Notes under the pieces: model-generated
The model's input: the letters and a program-made list of their open reading frames with translations, nothing else
Databases searched by the model: none
Told to the model about the DNA's origin: nothing
In this document: positions 1-7,536 of the stretch, in pieces
Layout: each line of letters opens with the position of its first letter
How positions within the stretch are numbered: the first letter of the stretch is position 1
From: Bacteroidales bacterium
GTDB lineage: Bacteria; Bacteroidota; Bacteroidia; Bacteroidales; Muribaculaceae
NCBI GenBank assembly: GCA_900752535.1
Contig: CAADVV010000086.1
Location: 1-12,671, forward strand
Reading direction: 5' to 3'
Length of the DNA: 12,671 nucleotides
Made by a program: the position numbers and the translations under genes

Positions 1-111
1 CGACGTGGCGGCGTTGTCGAGATAAATCAGGGGCCGTTTATAGAGCCGCCGTTCGAGTATCGGGAACTCGCGGCGCAGTCTCTCTGTGTCTGTTTCTTTG
101 ATGTTGCTCAT
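1..111 (-). CDS. sufS: Cysteine desulfurase SufS, N-terminal fragment
   Basis: Only the first 37 codons are inside the window; the gene runs off the left edge. The translation starts MSNIKETDTERLRREFPIL and reaches YLDNAATS, the conserved N-terminal strand of class V (NifS/SufS-type) PLP-dependent desulfurases. SufS removes sulfur from cysteine as a persulfide and passes it to the Suf Fe-S scaffold in the cytoplasm. The active-site lysine and cysteine lie outside the window. The ATG overlaps the TGA of sufD in an ATGA, which fixes the start and suggests translational coupling. The family call is firm from the motif and from its place after sufC and sufD. The SufS rather than IscS assignment rests mainly on that context. 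Confidence 0.9.
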   Translation of the reverse strand, partial: MSNIKETDTERLRREFPILERRLYKRPLIYLDNAATS

Positions 112-1478
112 TTGCGGCAGGTGGTATTACGGCAGTCGTCACAGGCGGCGTCGCCGCTGTGTGAGAACCGGTTGTCTACGAGATGGCGCAGACGGTCGCG
201 CAGGCCGTCGATGGCCACTGTGTCGATGACGTCTGACATGAAGGCCTGCATCAGCATCGTGCGTGCCTCCGCCAAGGGAATGCCGCGCGTCTGCATATAG
301 AATATGGCCTCCTGGTCGAGCTGACCCGTCGTGGCACCGTGGCTGCACTTGACGTCATCCTCATAGATTTCAAGCTGCGGCTTGGTATGCATCCGCGCCT
401 CGGATGACGCCAGTATGTTGCGGTTGCTCTGGTAAGCCTCGGTCTGGCCCGCTCCGTCGCTGACCACAATCGACCCCTCGAAAGCGCCCTGGGCCCCATC
501 GTCGAGCACATACTTGAAAAGCTGGTTGCTTCGCGACCTCCGCGCGTGGTGGCTGACGGCCGTGTGGTTGTCTACATGCATTTTCGCGTCGCCTATGGCC
601 ATCCCGGCCAGGAAGGTGTCGCATCCCTCGCCGTCAATGGCGACGGTGACGTCGTTGCGCGTCGTGCCGCACGTCAGCGTGACCGTCGCATGGTTGAGAC
701 GCGAACCGGCCGACTGTCTGACCCACGTCTGCGACAGACGCGAGCTGCGGGCCGACGATTCCTCGATGTCACAGAGGTCGAGCGACGCTCTCTCGCCCAG
801 ATATATCTCGGCAACCTGGTCCGAGAGATAGGCGTTTTCGCCGTCCTGAGTATGGTCACACATCAGCAGCTGAAGCGACGCACCCTCCTCGACGACTATA
901 AGTAGCCGCCGGGCGGCCATCAGAGGCGCCGGCGCCGAGAAGATGTTGACAAGCTGAAGTGTACGGTCGCTCCTGACGCCGCTCCCCACGTGAATCAGGA
1001 CGCCGTCCTGACACAGCAGGGTGTTCAGCGCCACGGGCGTCTCTCCCTTCGGCGCAAGCCGTCCGTAGTATTTCTCAAGCACGTCGGGGCAGACCTCGGC
1101 GGCACGTTTCAGCGACATGAACCTCACACCCTCGGGCAGTTTCGTCTCGAGCTGACCCACGGGGTGAAACGCATCGTTGACCGTCACCCCCAATAGGGTC
1201 GACATATGAGGTACGGCACATCTGAACGATTCTGCCACGTCGACGGGTATATCCACGCGGTTGATGTTCAGTCCGAAGTCCGGCGCAAACATCTTTTCGA
1301 GCGATGTCTTCTCGTAGCCCTCGTCGCGCAGACCGGGGAGCCGCGCGCCATCGCGCGTCAGCCTCTCCAGAGCCTCGCCGCGCAGGGCGTTGAGGGGCGC
1401 CGCCGAGTGTCTCTCAAGAGCCTCACGGTTAGCCTCATACAACTCCGTATATTGTTTCAGTGGACTGTCCATTGTCAT
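108..1478 (-). CDS. sufD: Fe-S cluster assembly protein SufD
   Basis: This 456-residue protein belongs to the SufB/SufD family, which forms the beta-helix scaffold of the SufBC2D complex. Near the C-terminus it carries CSHGATTGQLD (C378, H380), matching the Cys/His pair of E. coli SufD at its interface with SufB. The N-terminal third is helical and variable, as usual. The start ATG at 1478 overlaps the sufC stop as ATGA; an in-frame ATG two codons later (1472) is possible but breaks that overlap. The stop overlaps the sufS start in the same way, so sufC, sufD and sufS are probably one translationally coupled unit. The last residues form a Cys-rich tail, C446-x2-C449-x4-C454, which E. coli SufD lacks as far as I recall. 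SufB is the only close alternative, but the position and the CSHGA context favour SufD. Confidence 0.95.
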   Translation of the reverse strand: MTMDSPLKQYTELYEANREALERHSAAPLNALRGEALERLTRDGARLPGLRDEGYEKTSLEKMFAPDFGLNINRVDIPVDVAESFRCAVPHMSTLLGVTVNDAFHPVGQLETKLPEGVRFMSLKRAAEVCPDVLEKYYGRLAPKGETPVALNTLLCQDGVLIHVGSGVRSDRTLQLVNIFSAPAPLMAARRLLIVVEEGASLQLLMCDHTQDGENAYLSDQVAEIYLGERASLDLCDIEESSARSSRLSQTWVRQSAGSRLNHATVTLTCGTTRNDVTVAIDGEGCDTFLAGMAIGDAKMHVDNHTAVSHHARRSRSNQLFKYVLDDGAQGAFEGSIVVSDGAGQTEAYQSNRNILASSEARMHTKPQLEIYEDDVKCSHGATTGQLDQEAIFYMQTRGIPLAEARTMLMQAFMSDVIDTVAIDGLRDRLRHLVDNRFSHSGDAACDDCRNTTCRK

Positions 1479-2245
1479 TCTTCACCGTCTATTTCTCTCT
1501 TAATCCAGTCATATCCCTTCTCCTCGAGCTCCAGCGCGAGCTCCGGACCGCCCGTCTTCACGATACGGCCCTTATAGAGCACGTGGACAAAGTCGGGCTT
1601 TATATAGTCGAGCAGACGCTGATAGTGGGTGATGACTATCGTGGCGTTCTGACTGTTTTTCAGCTTGTTCACGCCGCCGGCCACGATGCGCAGGGCGTCG
1701 ATGTCGAGTCCCGAGTCAGTCTCGTCGAGTATCGACAGACGCGGCTCGAGCATCGCCATCTGGAATATCTCATTGCCCTTCTTTTCGCCGCCGCTGAATC
1801 CGACGTTGACCGACCTTGACGCCAATTTGTTGTCAAGCTCCACAACCTCACGCTTGCGGCGCATCAGTTTCAGAAATTCGCCGGCGCTCAGGGGCGGTTC
1901 GTTAAAATATTTGCGTTTGGCGTTGATGGCCGCGCGCATGAAGTTGACCATTGAGACGCCGGGTATCTCCACGGGATACTGAAACGAGAGGAACAGTCCC
2001 TCGTGCGACCGGTCCTCGGGCGCCAGTGACAGCAGGTCGAGTCCGTGAAACGTCGCGCTTCCGCCATTGACCTTATAGGCCGGATTTCCGGCAAGCACTC
2101 CGCTGAGTGTGCTCTTGCCCGACCCATTGGGACCCATGATGGCGTGGACCTCGCCCGGGCGTATGGTGAGATTGATGCCGCGCAGTATCTCGCGCTCTGC
2201 TATGCCGGCTCTCAATTCTTTGACTTCTAAAAGTATATCGTTCAT
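1475..2245 (-). CDS. sufC: Fe-S assembly ATPase SufC
   Basis: This 256-residue ABC-type ATPase powers the SufBCD scaffold in the cytoplasm and has no membrane domain. Visible motifs in order: Walker A GPNGSGKST (about 38-46), Q-loop Q89 in SFQYPVEIPGVS, signature SGGEKKGNE (about 151-159), Walker B with LDETDSGLD (about 173-181), and the switch histidine H207 in ITHYQR. SGGEKK and ETDSGLD are typical of SufC rather than of transporters. Length is close to the usual 250. An in-frame ATG at 2299 would add 18 residues (MSSFLRRPVFIKC...), but that stretch is not SufC-like and overlaps a leader hairpin, so MNDILLEVKEL at 2245 is the better start. It is the first gene of the cluster here; sufB is not upstream. 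Confidence 0.96.
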   Translation of the reverse strand: MNDILLEVKELRAGIAEREILRGINLTIRPGEVHAIMGPNGSGKSTLSGVLAGNPAYKVNGGSATFHGLDLLSLAPEDRSHEGLFLSFQYPVEIPGVSMVNFMRAAINAKRKYFNEPPLSAGEFLKLMRRKREVVELDNKLASRSVNVGFSGGEKKGNEIFQMAMLEPRLSILDETDSGLDIDALRIVAGGVNKLKNSQNATIVITHYQRLLDYIKPDFVHVLYKGRIVKTGGPELALELEEKGYDWIKREIDGEE

Positions 2246-2277
2246 ATCTGATGGTTGGTTACATTTAATAAACACCG

Positions 2278-2315
2278 GTCGTCTCAAAAAAGACGACATA
2301 GCCGACGCAAATTTA
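2278..2315 (-). promoter_or_regulatory. sufC promoter and 5' leader stem-loop
   Basis: Read on the minus strand, positions 2315-2308 give TAAATTTG, a perfect match to the Bacteroidetes -7 consensus TAnnTTTG. No TTG is found at the usual 19-nt spacing; one lies 12 nt upstream (2328-2330), inside TTGGAGAAAAAT. About 10 nt downstream of the -7 box is a perfect 7-bp hairpin (2278-2284 pairing with 2291-2297, six-base loop) that would sit at the very 5' end of the mRNA, about 32 nt before the ATG. The start of transcription is inferred, not shown. Confidence 0.55.
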
Positions 2316-2363
2316 CCAATTTTTCTCCAAACCCGCTCACTCCTTTCACATTAACACCCCGAC

Positions 2364-2423
2364 AAACAAAAATCCGGGCAAGCCGCGCCCCCCTTTGTGG
2401 CAGGGGGTCGGACATGCCCGGAT
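2364..2423 (-). terminator. Rho-independent terminator of the M16-M13 peptidase operon
   Basis: A 9-bp perfect outer stem (2372-2380 with 2415-2423) continues inward as CCG/CGG and CCCCC/GGGGG pairs. On the minus strand it is followed by a T-rich tract reading TTTTGTTTG. It lies about 40 nt past the M13 stop codon and in the right direction to end that transcript before the sufC promoter. Confidence 0.85.
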
Positions 2424-2434
2424 ATGCTGATCAG

Positions 2435-2450
2435 GTGAGCGTAAGCTCAC
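2435..2450 (-). other. Small perfect hairpin after the M13 stop codon
   Basis: GTGAGC and GCTCAC form a perfect 6-bp stem with a 4-base loop, 13 nt after the stop codon and just before the main terminator. It has no T-tract of its own. It probably acts as the first of two tandem 3'-end hairpins, perhaps shielding the mRNA 3' end. Confidence 0.5.
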
Positions 2451-2463
2451 ACGCGGGTTTATC

Positions 2464-4512
2464 TTACCAGATGACAACGCGCTCCTCTGCGGGACGATAC
2501 ATCGGCTGGTCTTCGGTGATGCCGAAAGCCTCGAAGAAGGGTGCGATGTTCTTCAGCGAGACATTAACGCGGTTGCAGCCCAGCGAGTGTACGTCGCCGT
2601 TGGTAAGTGAGCGGATTTCCTCGTCGCGGATATTGCCGGCCCAGATGTTGCCATAGTTCATGTAAAACACCTGCTCGGGGGTGAAACCGTCGATTTTGGC
2701 TGCGTCTGACTTGATGTCCACCCCTTTCTTCTTCTGAGAGTCGAGAAAAGCAGTCATCGACACGCGCAGACCACCCTGGTCGGCGATGTTCTCACCAAGT
2801 GTGTAGGCGCCGTTGGCGTGCAGACCGGGGAGCACCTCGACGGCGTTGAACTGCTCGATGAGCTTGCCGGTCTTCTCGTTGAATTTGGCGGCGTCCTCGG
2901 CGGTCCACCAGTCGGTCATGTTGCCTTCGGCGTCGAAGTTGCGGCCCTGGTCGTCAAATCCGTGGGTCATCTCATGGCCGATAACAACGCCGATGCCGCC
3001 GTAGTTCTCGGCATCAGAGGCCTGGGGGTCAAAGAACGGAGCTTGGAGGATACCTGCCGGGAACACGATTTCGTTGGCCATCGGGTTATAGTAGGCGTTG
3101 ATGGTCTGGGGAGTCATGCCCCATTCGGTCTTATCCACCGGTTTGCCCCAGCGGCTGAGAAGGTCTTTCTGATGCCACATCGAGACATTGTGCATGTTCT
3201 CGTAATATGACAGGTTCGGGTCGATTTCAAGCGTGGTGTAGTCTTTCCACTTGTCGGGATAACCGATTTTCACGGTGATGGCGTTGAGCTTCTTGATGGC
3301 GTTGAGCTTGGTGTCATCGCTCATCCAGTCGAGGTTGAGGATGTGTTTGCCGAGGGCTGTGCGCAGATTCTCGACCAGGCCGATCATATAGTCTTTTGAC
3401 GACTGGGGGAAGTAGCGCTCCACATAGAGCTCGCCGATGGCCTCGCCCATAGCGCCTTCTGTAGCGCCGAGTGCGCGTTTCCAGCGGGGACGCTGCTGTG
3501 TGACGCCGCTCATCACCTTCGAGAACTCAAAGTTGGTGTTGCTGAACTTGTCGCTCAGGGCCGATGCGGCACCGCCGACGATGTCCCACAGATAGAGGTC
3601 CTTGATTTCACGCTCGCTCATTTTTGCCTTCAGGTTCGATCCCTGTTTGACGGTGTTGGGCGTGGTGACGATGACCATCTCGGGGGTGGCGATGCCCATG
3701 GTCTTCACAAAGAAGTTGTCCCAGTCAACTGTCGGATAGTCAGCCTTGAGAGCGGCGATGTTGCGGGGGTTATACATGGCCGGGATGTTGCGGCTCTCCT
3801 CGCGTGTCCATGTCGAGTCGGCCAGGGCCGTCTCATATTTCATCACGTTCTTCATGATGCGCTGGGCGTCCTTCTTCGAGAAGCCGGCGTTGCGCATCTG
3901 GTCGACAATCAGCTTCTCATATGCTTTGCGCACCTCGACGCTGCGTTTGTCGTTTTTCAGATAGTAGTCGCGGTCACCGAGGCCGAGGCTGGCGCCGCTG
4001 ACATACATGGCATAAACGTTCGAGTTGGTCAGGTCTTCCATCGGACCGGCGCTGAGAAACGGGCTGCTGTAGTTGGTGTGCATCCAGATGAACAGGTCCT
4101 CCATGCCGTTTGACGGAGTCTCCTCGATTTTCTTCAGCAGGGGCTTGATGGGATTGGCGCCCTCGCGGTTGCGGCGCGTCGAGTCCATGGCTTGCTCATA
4201 GATGGTCGAGACTTTGTAGGCCACGGTGCCGGGTGCGGGATTGCTTCCCTTCAGGCCGAGCACGATGTTTTTCACGCGCATTTCCGACGAGTCGTTCAGG
4301 ATGTTGAACTGGCCGTAGCGCGAATACTCGGGCGTCAGCGGGTGGGCTTTCTGCCAGCCTGCGTTCACATGCTTGTAGAAGTCCTGTGACGCGGGCACAT
4401 TGTTGTCGAAATAAGCCGGATTCAGGCTTTTCAGGTGTTCCTGAGCAGCAACACCGCCCGTCGTCATGACGAGGGCGGTGAGGGCTGTCAGAGCTGTTTT
4501 GATGCTCTTCAT
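2464..4512 (-). CDS. M13 family (neprilysin/PepO-type) zinc endopeptidase, exported
   Basis: This 682-residue protein matches the full length of bacterial PepO/neprilysin-type peptidases, which cut oligopeptides. An N-terminal signal peptide (basic MKSIK, hydrophobic stretch, VAAQ at about 21-24) predicts export to the periplasm. Catalytic features: NAYYNP (about 472-477, substrate binding), zinc site HEMTH (513-517, with E514 catalytic), third ligand E574 in GENIAD with D578, and the C-terminal D-x-H-S...R-x-N box (H642, R648, N650). In that box the usual proline after HS is leucine. The protein ends VVIW, close to the family's C-terminal CxxW but without the cysteine. It lies 21 bp downstream of the M16 peptidase, with no promoter or terminator between, so the two are probably co-transcribed. 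Its natural substrate is unknown. Confidence 0.95.
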   Translation of the reverse strand: MKSIKTALTALTALVMTTGGVAAQEHLKSLNPAYFDNNVPASQDFYKHVNAGWQKAHPLTPEYSRYGQFNILNDSSEMRVKNIVLGLKGSNPAPGTVAYKVSTIYEQAMDSTRRNREGANPIKPLLKKIEETPSNGMEDLFIWMHTNYSSPFLSAGPMEDLTNSNVYAMYVSGASLGLGDRDYYLKNDKRSVEVRKAYEKLIVDQMRNAGFSKKDAQRIMKNVMKYETALADSTWTREESRNIPAMYNPRNIAALKADYPTVDWDNFFVKTMGIATPEMVIVTTPNTVKQGSNLKAKMSEREIKDLYLWDIVGGAASALSDKFSNTNFEFSKVMSGVTQQRPRWKRALGATEGAMGEAIGELYVERYFPQSSKDYMIGLVENLRTALGKHILNLDWMSDDTKLNAIKKLNAITVKIGYPDKWKDYTTLEIDPNLSYYENMHNVSMWHQKDLLSRWGKPVDKTEWGMTPQTINAYYNPMANEIVFPAGILQAPFFDPQASDAENYGGIGVVIGHEMTHGFDDQGRNFDAEGNMTDWWTAEDAAKFNEKTGKLIEQFNAVEVLPGLHANGAYTLGENIADQGGLRVSMTAFLDSQKKKGVDIKSDAAKIDGFTPEQVFYMNYGNIWAGNIRDEEIRSLTNGDVHSLGCNRVNVSLKNIAPFFEAFGITEDQPMYRPAEERVVIW

Positions 4513-4533
4513 GCTTGGTGTTATAATTTTAGG

Positions 4534-7395
4534 TTACTTCGGTTCTGCTTCGAGGACGATGACACGATAGTTGTTCTGAGCGTTCAGTTTCTTCATCACG
4601 TTCATGAGGTCCTGGACGGTCATTGCACTGATGGTCTCAATTGCGGGGTTGAAGGTGTCCACGCCGTTGATGAGCCAGCCGCTGATGGCGTTGTTCCAGC
4701 CTGAGTTGTTCTCTTTGGCCTCTTTGGCTTCCTTGACCATGAATTCCTTGATGGGAGCGAGCTCGTCGTCGGCGATGTTGCTCTCCATGGCTTTGAATTC
4801 GCCGGCGATGAAGTCAAGCACTTTGTCGCGCATCTCGGGCTTCATCGGGAAGACGGTCTGAATCATCGCGTTGCGCAGGCCCATACGTGAGAGTGCGCCC
4901 TGTGCGCCGATCGAATAGACGGCACCCATGTCCTCGCGGACGGTCTTCAGGAGGCGTTTGCTCATCACCTGACCTAACATCATCATGGCTACACGGTCTT
5001 TCACGGTGTATTCGCCAAGGTCACCTGTCTCGACGATGGCAACATAGGTCTGCGGGGTCTCCATCTTGGTCTTCTCGACGATGGTGGCTGCGCCGGGAGT
5101 TACGAAGAGGTCGGGGTCAAATTCGGCGACGCTCTTGACTGACATCATCTGGTTGCCGGGGATGGTGGCGATATACTGCTCTACGAGGCCGCGGAGCTTC
5201 TTGACATCCACGTTGCCCACAAAAACAAATGTCCAGTCGGCAGCGTTGCTTGTCAGAGACTTGACGAGGTCGGCAGTCATCTCGGGAGTGGCGGCCTCTA
5301 CGAGTTCGGCGCTCAGCTGCTGGCGCAGCGGCGATTTGAAGAGGTCTTTGTTGATGACTTTGCTGAAGACAAATTCGGGGTTCTCGGCCTGGTTGCGCAG
5401 AACGGCTGCCATCTGCTTCTGGAGCGAGGCAAATTCGTCCTTGTCATAGCTCAGGTTGGTGAAGCCCATATAAATCAGCTCCATGAGGGTCTGGAGGTCC
5501 TTGGGTGTCGACGAACCGTTCCATTCGCGGGTGTAGTCACCGAAGTCGGGAGAGAGGCCTACCTGTTTGCCCGACAGATATTTGGTCAGGTCATTGGCGG
5601 TGTAGGTGCCCAGAGAATAATTGCCCATCGAGGCGTTGCCGAAGATAATCGACGGGATGTAGGCGGCGTGTCCTTTATATTTGGTGCCGAAGTCGGCCAG
5701 ACCGGCTTTCGCAAAGGCGGTGAAGAGGATTTCGTCTTCTTTGAATTTGGTGGGTTTCACGATGACGCGGGCGCCGTTTGACAGTACCCATTCTTCAGCG
5801 CCCCACTGGGCCAGTTTCTGCTCGCCGACAATCTTGCCGGGGGCGGGAAGCTTCTCAATCAGAGGCTCGGGCTTCACGTTGTCGACAAATGCCTCGATTT
5901 TCTCGGCGTCGACTTTCTTGATGACATCGTCAAAGCTCTTTTCAGAGGCATAGACTGTGCCCTCTTTCTCGGGCTGCATGCAGATGATGACGCGGTTGTC
6001 TTTGGTGACAACCTCTTTCATGAACTGGTTGATGGCCTCCAGAGGTATCATTGCGCTTACCTGCTGGGCAATCATGAAGTCGGTCTCGATGCCGGGGATG
6101 GGGTCGTTGTCGAGGAAGTTGCGCACATACTCGTTGACATATGCGGCGCTCTCGCGGGTGGCGCGGTTGTTGAACGCACGCTCAATCTGCGACAGATATT
6201 CGCTCTTGGCGCGGTCGAGTTCGCTCTGGGTGAATCCGCCCTGAGCGGCACGCAGTGTCTCGCGGTAGATGCTCTCGAGCACCTCGTGGATGTCGTTGTC
6301 TTTGGCTACGCCATAGATGTCAAAGGCGTCTTTGGCACGCTGGCTGACCAGGAAGCCGCCGAATGAAGAGCCGGCGGCGGCAAACGGAGCGTCGGGTTTA
6401 GAGCTCATCTCATTGAAACGGTTGTCGAGCATCTGCGATACCATCGACTGGATATACTGCATAACGTAGTACACCTGGGTGTTCTTCATCTCCAGGGGCA
6501 TCGGGTCACTCAGCCATGAGATCTGCACCATATTCTGGGCCATCTCGGGGTCATGGCCCATCGCCATAATGGTTCCTTTGTGGTCGGGCACGGGATAATA
6601 TTCGCGCTTCTTGGCTTTGGGCTGCGCGGGGATATCCGTGAAGATTTCCTTAATTTTGTTCTCGATATAGTCCACGTCGATGTCACCAACAACGATGATT
6701 CCCTGCTGGTCGGGACGATACCATGTCTCATAGTAGTCGCGCAGAGCCTGATAGGGGAAGTTGTCGACAACCTCCATCGTGCCGATGGGCAGACGGTGGC
6801 CATATTTGCTGGTCGGATAGATGGCCGGAAGTATACGCTCCATGATGCGCTGCTGGCCGACGTTGCGTGAGCGCCACTCTTCGTGGATCACGCCGCGCTC
6901 TTTGTCGATTTCGGCCGGCTCCAGAAGCAGGTCGTTGGCCCAGTCGTGGAGTATCAGCAGACATGAATCCTGGACTGTTGTGCGTGCGATAGGCACGTTC
7001 GAGATGTTATAGACGGTCTCGTCTATCGAGGTGTAGGCGTTGAGGTTCTGGCCGAACTTGACGCCGACGGTCTCAAGCCAGTCAATCATCGAGTTGCCGG
7101 GGAAGTGGGACGTGCCGTTGAAGCACATGTGCTCCAGGAAGTGGGCCAGACCGCGCTGGTTGTCCTCCTCGAGCGCCGAACCTACCTTCTGCGCGATGTA
7201 GAAGTCTGCCTGTCCTTTAGGCTTCTCGTTGTGACGGATGTAATAGGTGAGCCCGTTGTCGAGCTTACCGATGCGAACGCCCGGATCTACGGGCAGCTGT
7301 GGCATCTGCGGCATCTCCTGGGCGACCACAGAAATGGCCGGCGACAGAATCAGGGCAGCGACCAGAGCGGTCAGGATTCTGAATGTCCTTTTCAT
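4534..7395 (-). CDS. M16 family (PqqL-like) zinc metallopeptidase, exported
   Basis: This 953-residue two-half M16 peptidase is similar in size to E. coli PqqL. The start ATG at 7395 gives a clear signal peptide (MKRTFRILTALVAALILSPA, cleavage likely near SVVA/Q). An in-frame start at 7440 would put 15 polar residues in front of it and is rejected. The N-terminal half holds the inverted zinc motif HFLEH (85-89) in a GLAHFLEHMCFNGT context, with the third ligand E172 or E173 in IHEEW. The second half begins near VLSNGARVIVKPT and has no HxxEH, as expected for the non-catalytic partner half. M16 enzymes close around short unfolded peptides, so together with the M13 enzyme downstream it could form a periplasmic peptide-degrading pair (inference). 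The name pqqL would overstate the match. Confidence 0.94.
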   Translation of the reverse strand: MKRTFRILTALVAALILSPAISVVAQEMPQMPQLPVDPGVRIGKLDNGLTYYIRHNEKPKGQADFYIAQKVGSALEEDNQRGLAHFLEHMCFNGTSHFPGNSMIDWLETVGVKFGQNLNAYTSIDETVYNISNVPIARTTVQDSCLLILHDWANDLLLEPAEIDKERGVIHEEWRSRNVGQQRIMERILPAIYPTSKYGHRLPIGTMEVVDNFPYQALRDYYETWYRPDQQGIIVVGDIDVDYIENKIKEIFTDIPAQPKAKKREYYPVPDHKGTIMAMGHDPEMAQNMVQISWLSDPMPLEMKNTQVYYVMQYIQSMVSQMLDNRFNEMSSKPDAPFAAAGSSFGGFLVSQRAKDAFDIYGVAKDNDIHEVLESIYRETLRAAQGGFTQSELDRAKSEYLSQIERAFNNRATRESAAYVNEYVRNFLDNDPIPGIETDFMIAQQVSAMIPLEAINQFMKEVVTKDNRVIICMQPEKEGTVYASEKSFDDVIKKVDAEKIEAFVDNVKPEPLIEKLPAPGKIVGEQKLAQWGAEEWVLSNGARVIVKPTKFKEDEILFTAFAKAGLADFGTKYKGHAAYIPSIIFGNASMGNYSLGTYTANDLTKYLSGKQVGLSPDFGDYTREWNGSSTPKDLQTLMELIYMGFTNLSYDKDEFASLQKQMAAVLRNQAENPEFVFSKVINKDLFKSPLRQQLSAELVEAATPEMTADLVKSLTSNAADWTFVFVGNVDVKKLRGLVEQYIATIPGNQMMSVKSVAEFDPDLFVTPGAATIVEKTKMETPQTYVAIVETGDLGEYTVKDRVAMMMLGQVMSKRLLKTVREDMGAVYSIGAQGALSRMGLRNAMIQTVFPMKPEMRDKVLDFIAGEFKAMESNIADDELAPIKEFMVKEAKEAKENNSGWNNAISGWLINGVDTFNPAIETISAMTVQDLMNVMKKLNAQNNYRVIVLEAEPK

Positions 7396-7435
7396 ATTGT
7401 TTTTTTGGTTTTGTGATGAGTTTCCGTCTTTGGCG

Positions 7436-7482
7436 GTCAACGGCCGTGAACCACGGCGCGGGGGTTGACGCTCGCAAAGTTA
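7436..7482 (-). promoter_or_regulatory. Putative promoter and leader stem-loop of the M16-M13 operon
   Basis: On the minus strand 7482-7475 reads TAACTTTG, a full match to the -7 consensus TAnnTTTG. No clear -33 TTG is present, though an A-rich block lies just upstream. Five nt downstream begins a two-part stem-loop: GTCAAC/GTTGAC (7436-7441 with 7464-7469) enclosing GCCGTG/CACGGC (7443-7448 with 7452-7457) around a 3-nt loop. It would form the 5' end of the mRNA, about 40 nt before the ATG. The lipoprotein gene could also read through into this operon, because no terminator is seen between them. Confidence 0.45.
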
Positions 7483-7536
7483 GCGTTTTCTTTAAGATTT
7501 GACGTAACGCCCCCCTAAATAGTTTCACTTAGTCAA

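Noticed and set aside
546..905. Long plus-strand open frames opposite sufD, the peptidases, the lipoprotein and rng.
   Set aside because: They are antisense to strongly conserved genes, show no recognisable domains, and are explained by the low stop frequency opposite GC-rich coding sequence.
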